Origin: CAWHOW01 sp963831005
GTDB taxonomy: Bacteria; Bacteroidota; Bacteroidia; Bacteroidales; CG2-30-32-10
Assembly: GCA_963831005.1 (NCBI GenBank)
Contig: CAWHOW010000015.1
Span: 186,001-250,000 of the forward strand
Direction of reading: 5' to 3'
Length of the DNA stretch: 64,000 nucleotides
Under the pieces are notes generated by a model that was not told the DNA's origin, did no database searches, and was given only the letters and a program-made list of their open reading frames with translations. Below, piece after piece: positions 57,701 to 64,000 of this stretch (its first letter is position 1; each line of letters begins with the position of its first letter). The translations under genes and the position numbers were made by a program.

Positions 57701-58286
57701 TACCAACAGCCAGGAATCGGACCTTAGCATTGCATTCAATGTTTTGGCTGACGATAGCATTTCCTTTTACAGGAAAGTATCCTCCGAAGCCACCTTCGAC
57801 ATACTGTATTTCTATATTGACAACACGGTTGAGGATACCGCTTCTGGCTGTGGTGGCGGCTGGGAAAGAGTGTCGGTACCTGTTACAGCAGGCATACATA
57901 CATTCAAATGGTCGTACCAGAAGGATTATTCTACCAGCGCGGGCAGCAATTGTGCATGGATAGATTACATATTATTTCCTCCGGTACAACTGGAACCTTT
58001 TGTTGTTAAGAACATTTCCGGCAACAGCGTTGCTTTAAGCTGTTACCCAAATCCTTTCTCTAAATCCACTTCTATTGCCTACAGCCTTGAAAAGGCAGGG
58101 AAGGTAAGCATTGATGTTTATAATTCAGTAGGACAAATGGTGGCTATGCTTGTTAACAGTGATACGGAACAGGCGGGCAGCCATACTATGGCATTTAACG
58201 CCGAAGGATTAAGGGCAGGAATTTACCACTGCGTTCTTACAACGGAGGATAAGACTATTGTTTGTAAATTGCTGATACTGGAATAA
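54795..58286 (+). CDS. Gingipain-type C25 cysteine protease with T9SS tail
   Basis: 1163 residues. Signal peptide ('FYFSGVLLNAQ'); N-terminal propeptide (residues about 25-230, 'RVGDPRLPVLRKLIEIPLGA'); C25 catalytic domain at about 250-620 with 'KYVIVADSSFQSALQPFVQW', the catalytic His459 in 'ANYSAHGSPDGW' and the Cys in 'MIGNCCYTNEFN' (C492 by the 33-residue His-Cys spacing of RgpB); Ig-like domains ('GDNNLIP' motif earlier, 'NPGENVNLVVSCRNIGHSDA' later); a MAM/jelly-roll-like region around 960-1060; and a Por tail ('SCYPNPFSKSTSIAYSL', 'AGIYHCVLTTEDKTIV'). It is secreted and likely cell-surface or released. Cleavage specificity is not predictable here. Confidence 0.93.
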   Translation: MKISFFKTHLQTLIVIVFYFSGVLLNAQSIQLKQGDAKLKVKQNTYSELQISNTLTQFKYTTVKTEKGNFTQLNVPDYGSSNRVGDPRLPVLRKLIEIPLGAAPKVKVVNYTVTDYKLSDYGIIYPLLPAQLSVSKDAKKQIPKFQYNDLTYTTNQFNSDEIVSVDVLGVMRGIRLARLNIAPIQYNPVTNTIRVYSDIDVDITFPGADIEQTIELKKKTYSYYFESMYNNQLINYKNAHSLTDTMTKCPVKYVIVADSSFQSALQPFVQWKTKKGFTVIQAFTSNPLVGKTTTSIQNYLQGLYNAGTASNPAPSFVLLVGDNNLIPSFAGITGTHPTDLYYCEYTGDDFPKMYYGRFDATTVADLQPQIDKTLEYEQYTMPDPSFLANCDMISGQDEQGGVYSLLYGDGQVNYGDSTYFNSVHGLNCNSYPYAISGTSAAQIIQDVSNGVCFANYSAHGSPDGWYDPAFTVSEVATLQNNHKYPLMIGNCCYTNEFNAASECFGVALLRASGKGAVGYIGGTDETYWDEDFWWSVGYKTVVVEPTYNVNELGALDRTFHDHGEPYGEWYSSTGQMVFAGDLAVTQSGSSYTSYYWEVYQLMGDPSLMIYYGVPPALTVSYADTLYRGLTSFKVNTEPYAYVAVSMNGVLHGAALADSTGLVNVPINPFTVSGTADMVATKQNRSLFISNVIVASPAGPYIAYVNKVLHDTGGNNNGQADFGENITLDINLQNVGLTTANGVTAILRTNDTLVTITDSTQSWGSIVSGDSSTQSNAYAFTVHNVIPDQHVVPFTLHITDADSNTWTWGFNIVLNAPKLFIGSIVVNDASGGYMNPGENVNLVVSCRNIGHSDAVNTISQLSLKTGSVTITIPVVNLGTLSAGGGTANATFSVSVSPAGVLGSEVSFSDSLYSGNYYSNKPYNLLIGIADEDWETSTFTKFSWVQGGNLPWVISDTNPYQGTYCAKSGAITNSQESDLSIAFNVLADDSISFYRKVSSEATFDILYFYIDNTVEDTASGCGGGWERVSVPVTAGIHTFKWSYQKDYSTSAGSNCAWIDYILFPPVQLEPFVVKNISGNSVALSCYPNPFSKSTSIAYSLEKAGKVSIDVYNSVGQMVAMLVNSDTEQAGSHTMAFNAEGLRAGIYHCVLTTEDKTIVCKLLILE

Positions 58287-58290
58287 CTAA

Positions 58291-58374
58291 TTTCAGTCTT
58301 CAGTCCTCGGTTTGCAGTCTTCAGTATTATTTTTATTGCTGACTGCCCATTGCCAACTGTCGACTTCTTACAGA
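58291..58374. repeat. Degenerate heptanucleotide array between convergent genes
   Basis: About twelve 7-base words, best seen as NNTCAGT/NNGCAGT units (TTTCAGT CTTCAGT CCTCGGT then variants such as TGACTGC and CCATTGC). It fills the gap between the C25 protease stop and the convergent propeller gene. Confidence 0.7.
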
Positions 58375-58375
58375 A

Positions 58376-59661
58376 CTATTCTTTTACAAACCTCTTTACC
58401 ACCACCCCTTTTTCCGTTGTTACTTTTATAAAATATACTCCGTTTGGAAAGGCTGAAACATCTATATTGTTTGTAGTAGATGGTTTGTAGTTAGTGGTGG
58501 AATAAACTTCCTCGCCAAGCAAATTGCATATTTCTATTTTGCATACTGCCTCTTGCATACTGCCTACTGCCGCTTTCGGAATATCTATTGTTATAATACT
58601 TGTTGCGGGGTTTGGATAAACCACTACATTGTTTTCTTTACCTTTTACTTCGTTTATGCCTGTTATTACTTGTGATAATGGGCGGCGCCAAACGCCGGCT
58701 TGCTGCCCTAGCTCACCACTATAGGATGTTGCACCTGCAAAAATATAAGTATCATTTGCAGCTAATGCATAAAAAGTTTGAACCAATAAATTTGAATCCG
58801 CTGGCGAAATTGGAAAACCGTCATTTATAGCAACCCAATTGCCACCATTAATTGATGAAACATACACTCCATAAGCTGTACCTGCAAAAATGTAATTTTC
58901 TTTTATTAACAAAGAAAAGACAGAAAGACCAGCATATGGCAAGCCTGTGCTTTTCGAAGACCAGGTATGTCCTGTATCTGTGGAAACATACACACCATCT
59001 CCAGCTGTTCCGACAAAAATTGTATCACCTTTTGTAGCTATTGCATTTATTATCATACTGCCAAAAGCTGCCGCACTCCAACTGATTCCACCATTTAAAG
59101 ACACGAACACACCACAACAAGAAACTGGTGCAATCCCCGTTCCTGCAAATATTTTATTTCCGCTAACTGCTAAGGCATTAACATAAAGTTCATATCCTGT
59201 TAAACCCGAATCTACATATTTCCAACTGCTTCCATTATTTGAAGACAAATACACACCATTACCATGAGTTCCTGCAAATATAGTATCAGCTTTTAAAGCG
59301 AATGAACAGACTTCAATACTTGTTAAACCGGTATCCACCGCAACCCAATTGCTTCCATTGTTTACAGACAAAGACACACCAAAGTATGTTCCTGCAAAAA
59401 GAGTATCCTCTTTTATGGCTAATGCATAGATTTCAATACTTGTTAAACCGGTATCCACCGCGACCCAACTGCTTCCATTGTTTGAAGACCGATATACACC
59501 GTTACCATCAGTCCCTGCAAAAATAGTATCACCCCTTAACGGCAAATGAACTGACCGTAGGGTAATAAACACTCGTAGGCATCCACTGCGCAAGGCAGTA
59601 AAAAGTTGAAAGTAAAAAGAAGAAAGTGATTAAAGTGGAAAAGAGTATTAGCTTTCTTCAT
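58376..59661 (-). CDS. BNR-like propeller protein with T9SS tail; two +1 frameshifts near the start
   Basis: The body (58376-59540) has about eight blades ('DTIFAGTYFGVSLSVNNGSNW') and a Por tail ('VVYPNPATSIITIDI', 'NGVYFIKVTTEKGVVVKRF'). It lacks a proper start in its own frame. A signal peptide begins at ATG 59661 ('LLFTFNFLL') in another frame, and a 20-residue linker ('AQWMPTSVYYP') in a third. Removing one base at the plus-strand GG 59595-59596 and one at CCCC 59532-59535 fuses all three into 427 residues. The tail contains two odd insertions encoded by simple repeats ('GSMQEAVCK' and 'TTNYKPSTTNN'). Confidence 0.8.
58537..58571. repeat. Heptanucleotide repeat inside the sorting domain coding sequence
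   Basis: Five 7-base units on the coding strand: GGCAGTA, GGCAGTA, TGCAAGA, GGCAGTA, TGCAAAA. They encode the extra 'VGSMQEAVCK' segment of the Por tail without breaking the frame. Confidence 0.8.
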
Positions 59662-59700
59662 AGCGTTAATTGTTGAATAGTTAAATTGATTAATTGCTCT

Positions 59701-62610
59701 TTATTCTTTAATAAACTTCTTCACTTCTATCCCTTTTTCTGTTTTCACTTGTACCACATATACTCCGCTTGGCAATGTTGAAACATCAAGGGTGGTTTTA
59801 TTAGTAGTAATACTCTTTTCAAAAACCAAATTGCCTACAACATCATATATCTTTAATTCTGCATACTCACCTCTAACTGCTGAATTTGTTTCTATTTGCA
59901 AATTATCGGTGGCAGGGACAGGATAAACAGAGTACAGATTGGAATTATTTAATGTATATTCATTAATTCCAGTATGATTATAAAGTTTATCCGCTTCTAT
60001 AGCAGAAGCCTGTATATCTGCTAAGTTATCGCCTGCTATTAATGCGAAAGTAACAATTACAGAATCTCCAATAGGAAGCATAAAGGGGCCTGAACTTAAC
60101 ATATCAGATACATTATTGCCATTTGGGCTTCCAAAACCCGCTTCATTTCTGTTTGTAGATGTTGATAGTGCTGTATATTTCTCTACACTTGTAAAACCAT
60201 CGTTAATATCAATACTTGTAGGCTTAAAAGGGGCGTATTGTATACCATCATTATCAAAAGCAAAATGATGAAGAGGGCCGGAAGAAAGTAATTTAATACC
60301 AGCGTAAGTTCCTCCTTGGGTAGAATATGTATAACCCATTTTATTTGTTGCATCAAAATCAATTTGATCATAAGCTCCATTCGAACTGATATCGAAATCC
60401 ATGAATAAGCCTGCATAAAGTGATGACAAGGAAGATGTGCTTATATTTTTTATGGTATATTCCAAAATAATAAACTTATCTTTTGGTACTGATGCCCATG
60501 CATATGCTTTGTTTGTTACCAGTATACCCAAGGGTGAAACAGCTAAACTATCGCTAAATTCTGTAATTGCATCAAAATCTGAAACAACAGGAGGTATAAT
60601 TCTATGTGCTGATTTCAAAGTCTTAAAATCAGTATCAAAACTTCCTGAATCTTGTCCATAAATATCATCCGAAACCTTGGCTGTAGAAGCACCTACAAGA
60701 AAACCACCATCATTTAACAATGACGGTTTGTTATTATAAGTAAGCCCTATTCCCTGGGCATAATTAACAGGAATGTTATACCCTATCATTCCTTTACTTG
60801 TAAAGGTTGTCGCAACTTTATTTGTGTCAATATTAAAATAATCAACATTGACAATGATGGAAAAATACTGATTAGCTTTATAACCTGTAGTTGGATCGTT
60901 ATAGGTAAGCTTGAAATCAACCTCTGTGCTTATCGGAATAGAAGTCGATAATACTACTTTGAATGGAGAACTGTTATTGTTTGTTGAATCTAAAGTGTTG
61001 ATAACTCCAAGTACAGAAATAGAATCAAGCACTGTTGCATAAGGGGACATGGTGCTTAATGTTACCTTGAGAGCAGAAGAGGAAGTATCAAGATAGTTTC
61101 TGAATTCACCGGATATCATGATTGTATCGCCTCCTTCAAAACTCATATTATTTTTATCAATCATTGAATTTGAAGTCATGATAATTGAAGGCAGGTTAGT
61201 TACTGTAAGCGCTTTATACATATTAAGCCTTCCTGTGCCTAATAAACCGGCAAAAGGGAAATTAGCGGGTATAGTATCAATATTATCAGCTGTAACTTTT
61301 AATTGTTCTCCTATCTGAATAGGAGATAAAGATGGATTGTTAGCTTTAACAATTGCAGCAGCTCCGCAAACAATTGGCGCAGCACAAGAAGTACCTGATG
61401 AATGTGTGATGCTGCCATCTACCCAATTTGAATAAACCTCATACCCGGGTGCGGAAATATCAACATATATTCCATAGCTTGAACCTGTTCCGGTAGGGTC
61501 AATCCATTTGTGATCATATATATCTGTGGCTGCAACACTCAACACATTATCATAAGAAGCGGGATACCATGAATAATCATTATTGGCATTGCCACATGCA
61601 GCAACTACTAATGAATTCATGTTATTGGTAGCATAATTTACTATATCCTGTCCATACGGTCCGTCAGTGCTTTCGCTTCCCCACGAGCAGTTAATAACAG
61701 AACATCCATGTTCGGCAGCATAAACGATACCTTCATAAGCCATTGTTAAAATACCATTCGTATCGCAAATTTTAACTGGCAGGTATTGGCAGTTAAAACC
61801 AACGCCGGCGCCACCTGTGTCGTTATTAGTTTTTGCAGCAGCCAAACCTGAAACAAATACACCATGCCCTATATTGCAAGTACTGCAAACATTCGGATAA
61901 TAATTCCATTGAGGGCTGAAATTATTATCTGCTAAATCATATCCGTAATAATTATCTATATAACCATCATTATCGTTATCAATGCCATCTATAGGGTCGG
62001 CATAGTTAATTTTAATATTATGCACTAAATCCGAATCTAATAAATTAGTACCGGTATCAACAATACCAATAACAATGTCTGGGTTGCCTTGTTGAATACT
62101 CCATGCTTCGTAAGCATGTATCGTTTTTAAATGCCATTGTACAAAACTTACATTTGTAGTGTCGGCACACGGGTCATCGGGAACAAATAACAGGTGCGGC
62201 AGGTAATGAGGTTGCACGTATTCAAACATCCCTGATGCATACAACTGATTAATCGCTGATTCTAATGTTGTACTTGAAGAGTATTTGCATTCATAAATTA
62301 GTGAAAGGTCAACTAACTTCTCACCATATTTATTCAATCTTGCAGTTGGAGGTGTTTTACCAGGAAAGATAGTATGAATATTATATGCACTGATTGCTGA
62401 TAAAATACTGTTTGCTTTAAGTCCATTGACGGATTTCTCCTGACATGATGAACGGAATTCGGGCTTTACCTTAAAAATAATAGTATTTGCAATATAGTCA
62501 TCTACAGTATAATTAGATGGCATCTTAAAATATTTTCCCTGTGCTATTAAGTTTTGGCAGATAAAAAACAAGAACAGAAAAGCCAGATTTGAAATAAATC
62601 TATTTTTCAT
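59701..62610 (-). CDS. Subtilisin-like S8 serine protease with T9SS tail
   Basis: 969 residues from the ATG at 62610; a -7 box at 62642-62649 makes the longer frame unlikely. Signal peptide ('FLFLFFICQNLIAQ'), inhibitor-like prodomain, then the S8 triad: Asp in 'VIGIVDTGTN' (about residue 185), His in 'NIGHGVFVSGLAA', Ser in 'HSSGTSCAAPIV', with the oxyanion Asn in 'VVAACGNAN'. After the catalytic domain come about 400 residues of beta-domains and a Por tail ('NLYSVYPVPATDNLQIE', 'SGVYVVQVKTEKGIEVKKF'). All catalytic residues are present, so it should be active. Exported to the surface or medium. Confidence 0.92.
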   Translation of the reverse strand: MKNRFISNLAFLFLFFICQNLIAQGKYFKMPSNYTVDDYIANTIIFKVKPEFRSSCQEKSVNGLKANSILSAISAYNIHTIFPGKTPPTARLNKYGEKLVDLSLIYECKYSSSTTLESAINQLYASGMFEYVQPHYLPHLLFVPDDPCADTTNVSFVQWHLKTIHAYEAWSIQQGNPDIVIGIVDTGTNLLDSDLVHNIKINYADPIDGIDNDNDGYIDNYYGYDLADNNFSPQWNYYPNVCSTCNIGHGVFVSGLAAAKTNNDTGGAGVGFNCQYLPVKICDTNGILTMAYEGIVYAAEHGCSVINCSWGSESTDGPYGQDIVNYATNNMNSLVVAACGNANNDYSWYPASYDNVLSVAATDIYDHKWIDPTGTGSSYGIYVDISAPGYEVYSNWVDGSITHSSGTSCAAPIVCGAAAIVKANNPSLSPIQIGEQLKVTADNIDTIPANFPFAGLLGTGRLNMYKALTVTNLPSIIMTSNSMIDKNNMSFEGGDTIMISGEFRNYLDTSSSALKVTLSTMSPYATVLDSISVLGVINTLDSTNNNSSPFKVVLSTSIPISTEVDFKLTYNDPTTGYKANQYFSIIVNVDYFNIDTNKVATTFTSKGMIGYNIPVNYAQGIGLTYNNKPSLLNDGGFLVGASTAKVSDDIYGQDSGSFDTDFKTLKSAHRIIPPVVSDFDAITEFSDSLAVSPLGILVTNKAYAWASVPKDKFIILEYTIKNISTSSLSSLYAGLFMDFDISSNGAYDQIDFDATNKMGYTYSTQGGTYAGIKLLSSGPLHHFAFDNDGIQYAPFKPTSIDINDGFTSVEKYTALSTSTNRNEAGFGSPNGNNVSDMLSSGPFMLPIGDSVIVTFALIAGDNLADIQASAIEADKLYNHTGINEYTLNNSNLYSVYPVPATDNLQIETNSAVRGEYAELKIYDVVGNLVFEKSITTNKTTLDVSTLPSGVYVVQVKTEKGIEVKKFIKE

Positions 62611-62641
62611 TACTATTAAGTTTTTGTTAATATTATTATAA

Positions 62642-62649
62642 CAAAGATA
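62642..62649 (-). promoter_or_regulatory. Bacteroidota -7 box (TATCTTTG) of the subtilase gene
   Basis: TATCTTTG on the minus strand, 32 bases before the ATG at 62610. No -33 box at the normal spacing; it abuts the upstream terminator. Confidence 0.5.
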
Positions 62650-62666
62650 TGAAGTTTTAATAAAAA

Positions 62667-62698
62667 AAAACTCATCTAGATAATACAGGATGAGTTTT
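62667..62698 (-). terminator. Terminator downstream of the orphan sorting-domain fragment
   Basis: AAAACTCATC (62667) pairs with GATGAGTTTT (62689-62698). On the minus strand the stem is followed by a run of T residues. Confidence 0.75.
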
Positions 62699-62733
62699 GT
62701 CAAATAAATAATTACTCAATATTTTACATTACA

Positions 62734-62872
62734 TTATTTACTACACATCATTTTTTTAGTATCAATAACTTTCCCATTCACTACAAGTGAATAAGAATAC
62801 ATGCCTGCTGAAAGATTACTTGCGTCAATGTTCAACTGCCCCATACCTTTATCTTCAATCTCTTTCACAATC
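62734..62872 (-). pseudogene. Orphan T9SS sorting-domain fragment
   Basis: The minus strand reads 'KEIEDKGMGQLNIDASNLSAG' (given in part), then 'MYSYSLVVNGKVIDTKKMMC' and a stop at 62734. This is the last 45 residues of a fibre-type sorting domain, most like those at 45610 and 51883. It directly follows the stop codon of the next gene with no start of its own, so it is a leftover from a recombination at the 3' end of that gene. Confidence 0.8.
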
Positions 62873-63730
62873 TTACTTTATTACAACCATTTTTTTAGTG
62901 CCTACCGCGCCTTTACTTGTTTGCAACTGGTAAAAATAAGTACCTGCCGGTAGCTGTTTGTTATCTATTAGCACATCTTTAAAGGTATTATCTACTTTGT
63001 AACGCTTTACTTCTGCGCCTTGCATATTGTACAAAATTAGTTCTCCCTCCTGTTCCCCTTCGGGCAGTTGGTATTGCAGTGTTACTGTACCTTTGCTTGG
63101 ATTTGGGTACAAATTGCTTAACTGCCCGCTCTGTGCCTGCATTAATTGTGCATTTGCTTCCTCAATGCCTGCCGCTAATTTACCCGGTAAGCTAAATACC
63201 TTTGCTTGCCTGTTCCTATAACTAATTATCATTTTTGTGCCAACAGGGGTATTATAAATAGGTAATTGTTGTTGTTCATAATTAACTCTTATAGCAGCCA
63301 AACCAGTGTCAGAAAAAAGCACAGTGCCATCTTCTTCTAATATTACAGTATTCCAAAGTGCAGCACTGGGCGTGGATGCATCATTTCTATTATAGTCATA
63401 AATAAATGCTATTTTTGAATCAGTACTAAATAAATTCTCCGATATATAAAGCACGTCTCCTGTCAAACTTGTTATATTAGAAGGATAACTCGCAAAAGAA
63501 ATGTTTTTTAGTAATGTATGTGCCATATCATATATACAAATATTCTTTGAAACCCTGTTTACTCTTACATAACACTCACCTTCAACCGGGAAATTAATTA
63601 TCATTAACTGGTCCTGATCGTCTACAAGTGAGTTTTCAGTTGAAGCAGTATCATAAGTATGCTCTAATGTTATCTGTGCATTTGCTTTCATATAGAAAGA
63701 AAGTATAACAACAAATAGTAATTTTTTCAT
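62873..63730 (-). CDS. T9SS type A secreted protein of unknown function
   Basis: 285 residues from the ATG at 63730; a -7 box at 63756-63763 excludes the longer frame. Signal peptide ('LFVVILSFYMKANAQ'). The middle (residues about 25-190: 'FPVEGECYVRVNRVSKNICIY', given in part, and 'SSIFYDYNR'-like strands) has no domain I recognise but looks like a beta-propeller or beta-sandwich fragment. The Por tail is complete: 'NLYPNPSKGTVTLQYQLP', 'LILYNMQGAEVKRY', 'LPAGTYFYQLQTSKGAVGTK'. A relative of the type with 'S74-like' fibre tails lies on both sides as fragments. Confidence 0.75.
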   Translation of the reverse strand: MKKLLFVVILSFYMKANAQITLEHTYDTASTENSLVDDQDQLMIINFPVEGECYVRVNRVSKNICIYDMAHTLLKNISFASYPSNITSLTGDVLYISENLFSTDSKIAFIYDYNRNDASTPSAALWNTVILEEDGTVLFSDTGLAAIRVNYEQQQLPIYNTPVGTKMIISYRNRQAKVFSLPGKLAAGIEEANAQLMQAQSGQLSNLYPNPSKGTVTLQYQLPEGEQEGELILYNMQGAEVKRYKVDNTFKDVLIDNKQLPAGTYFYQLQTSKGAVGTKKMVVIK

Positions 63731-63755
63731 GGGAATGCTTTTTAATTGATAGCAA

Positions 63756-63763
63756 CAAAGATA
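63756..63763 (-). promoter_or_regulatory. Bacteroidota -7 box (TATCTTTG)
   Basis: TATCTTTG on the minus strand, 26 bases before the ATG at 63730. It supports the shorter start of that gene. Confidence 0.55.
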
Positions 63764-63783
63764 CAAATATTAAAACAAAAGTT

Positions 63784-63819
63784 AAAAGCCCATCTGTGTA
63801 AAATCACAGACAGGCTTTT
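63784..63819 (-). terminator. Intrinsic terminator
   Basis: AAAAGCC and TCTGTG pair with CACAGA and GGCTTTT around a short loop, just downstream of the partial gene ending at 63833. Confidence 0.75.
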
Positions 63820-63832
63820 AAAAAGTTGTACA

Positions 63833-64000
63833 TTATTTATTGCGCATCATTTTTTTGTTGTCTATCACTTTCCCGTCAATTACCAAAGTGTAGGAATAAA
63901 TTCCACTTGGCAAATTCTTTGTATCAATGTTCAACAAACCATAACCGCTTTGCAGAACTCTTTCTTCCATTACTTTTCCAAGCATATCAGTGAAAATTAT
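63833..64000 (-). CDS. T9SS sorting domain, C-terminal end of a protein (truncated by window end)
   Basis: The minus strand is open from the window edge to the stop at 63833 and reads 'IIFTDMLGKVMEERVL', 'LLNIDTKNLPSGIYSYTLVI', 'KVIDNKKMMRNK'. This is the fibre/S74-associated kind of Por tail with the D-x-K-K-M-M ending, as in the 1648-residue protein. The rest of the gene lies beyond the window. Confidence 0.85.
   Translation of the reverse strand: MIFTDMLGKVMEERVLQSGYGLLNIDTKNLPSGIYSYTLVIDGKVIDNKKMMRNK

Overview
The window is AT-rich chromosomal DNA from a member of the Bacteroidota. The evidence is a large set of secreted proteins ending in type IX secretion (T9SS) sorting domains (type A 'PNP...G.Y.....G....KK' tails and type B gliding-motility/CHU_C tails), a PorV/PorQ-family barrel, SprB/CHU Ig-like adhesins, a DUF4292 lipoprotein next to an M23 peptidase, and TAnnTTTG -7 promoter boxes. 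The genus cannot be told from the sequence alone. No rRNA, tRNA or CRISPR array was seen.

Layout. 0-10 kb: the tail of a T9SS cargo gene, a 14-blade propeller protein, and two large paralogous type B adhesins on the minus strand, separated by a 21-bp-period repeat array. 10.4-15 kb: a marR-hlyD-emrB-tolC type efflux operon in which both hlyD and tolC carry a +1 frameshift. 15.1-17.1 kb: a complete group II intron with an intact reverse transcriptase, inserted inside a second 21-bp-period array. 17.4-33.4 kb: a TPR protein, a small basic secreted protein, a propeller/Y_Y_Y/histidine kinase with its LytTR response regulator, then a TonB-dependent receptor, a 1424-residue secreted protein and a PorV/PorQ-like barrel. 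33.5-41.8 kb: housekeeping and envelope genes (greA, HIT protein, M23 peptidase, DUF4292 lipoprotein, TPR protein, sugar nucleotidyltransferase, dut, flippase), with a third 21-bp array between convergent genes and two REP-like palindromes. 41.9-43.6 kb: a fourth 21-bp array and an Fn3-like protein. 43.7-64 kb: a dense island of T9SS cargo: a chimeric fibre fragment, a 1648-residue collagen-like fibre with two S74 chaperone domains, YCF48/BNR-type propellers, a gingipain-type C25 protease, a subtilase, and several broken or orphan sorting-domain fragments. One of these is interrupted by a 164-bp MITE whose target duplication can be read.

The most unusual signals are: (i) four intergenic loci with unrelated or only weakly related sequences that all share an exact 21-bp (7-codon, two helical turns) period, three of them with a 42-bp alternating higher order; (ii) a group II intron whose excision restores the 21-bp register exactly; (iii) seven frameshifts in six genes, all explained by one extra base and all placeable in a G or C run; (iv) evidence of fast cassette shuffling in the T9SS island (a 244-bp identical duplication, a chimeric pseudogene, copied sorting domains and heptanucleotide insertions).
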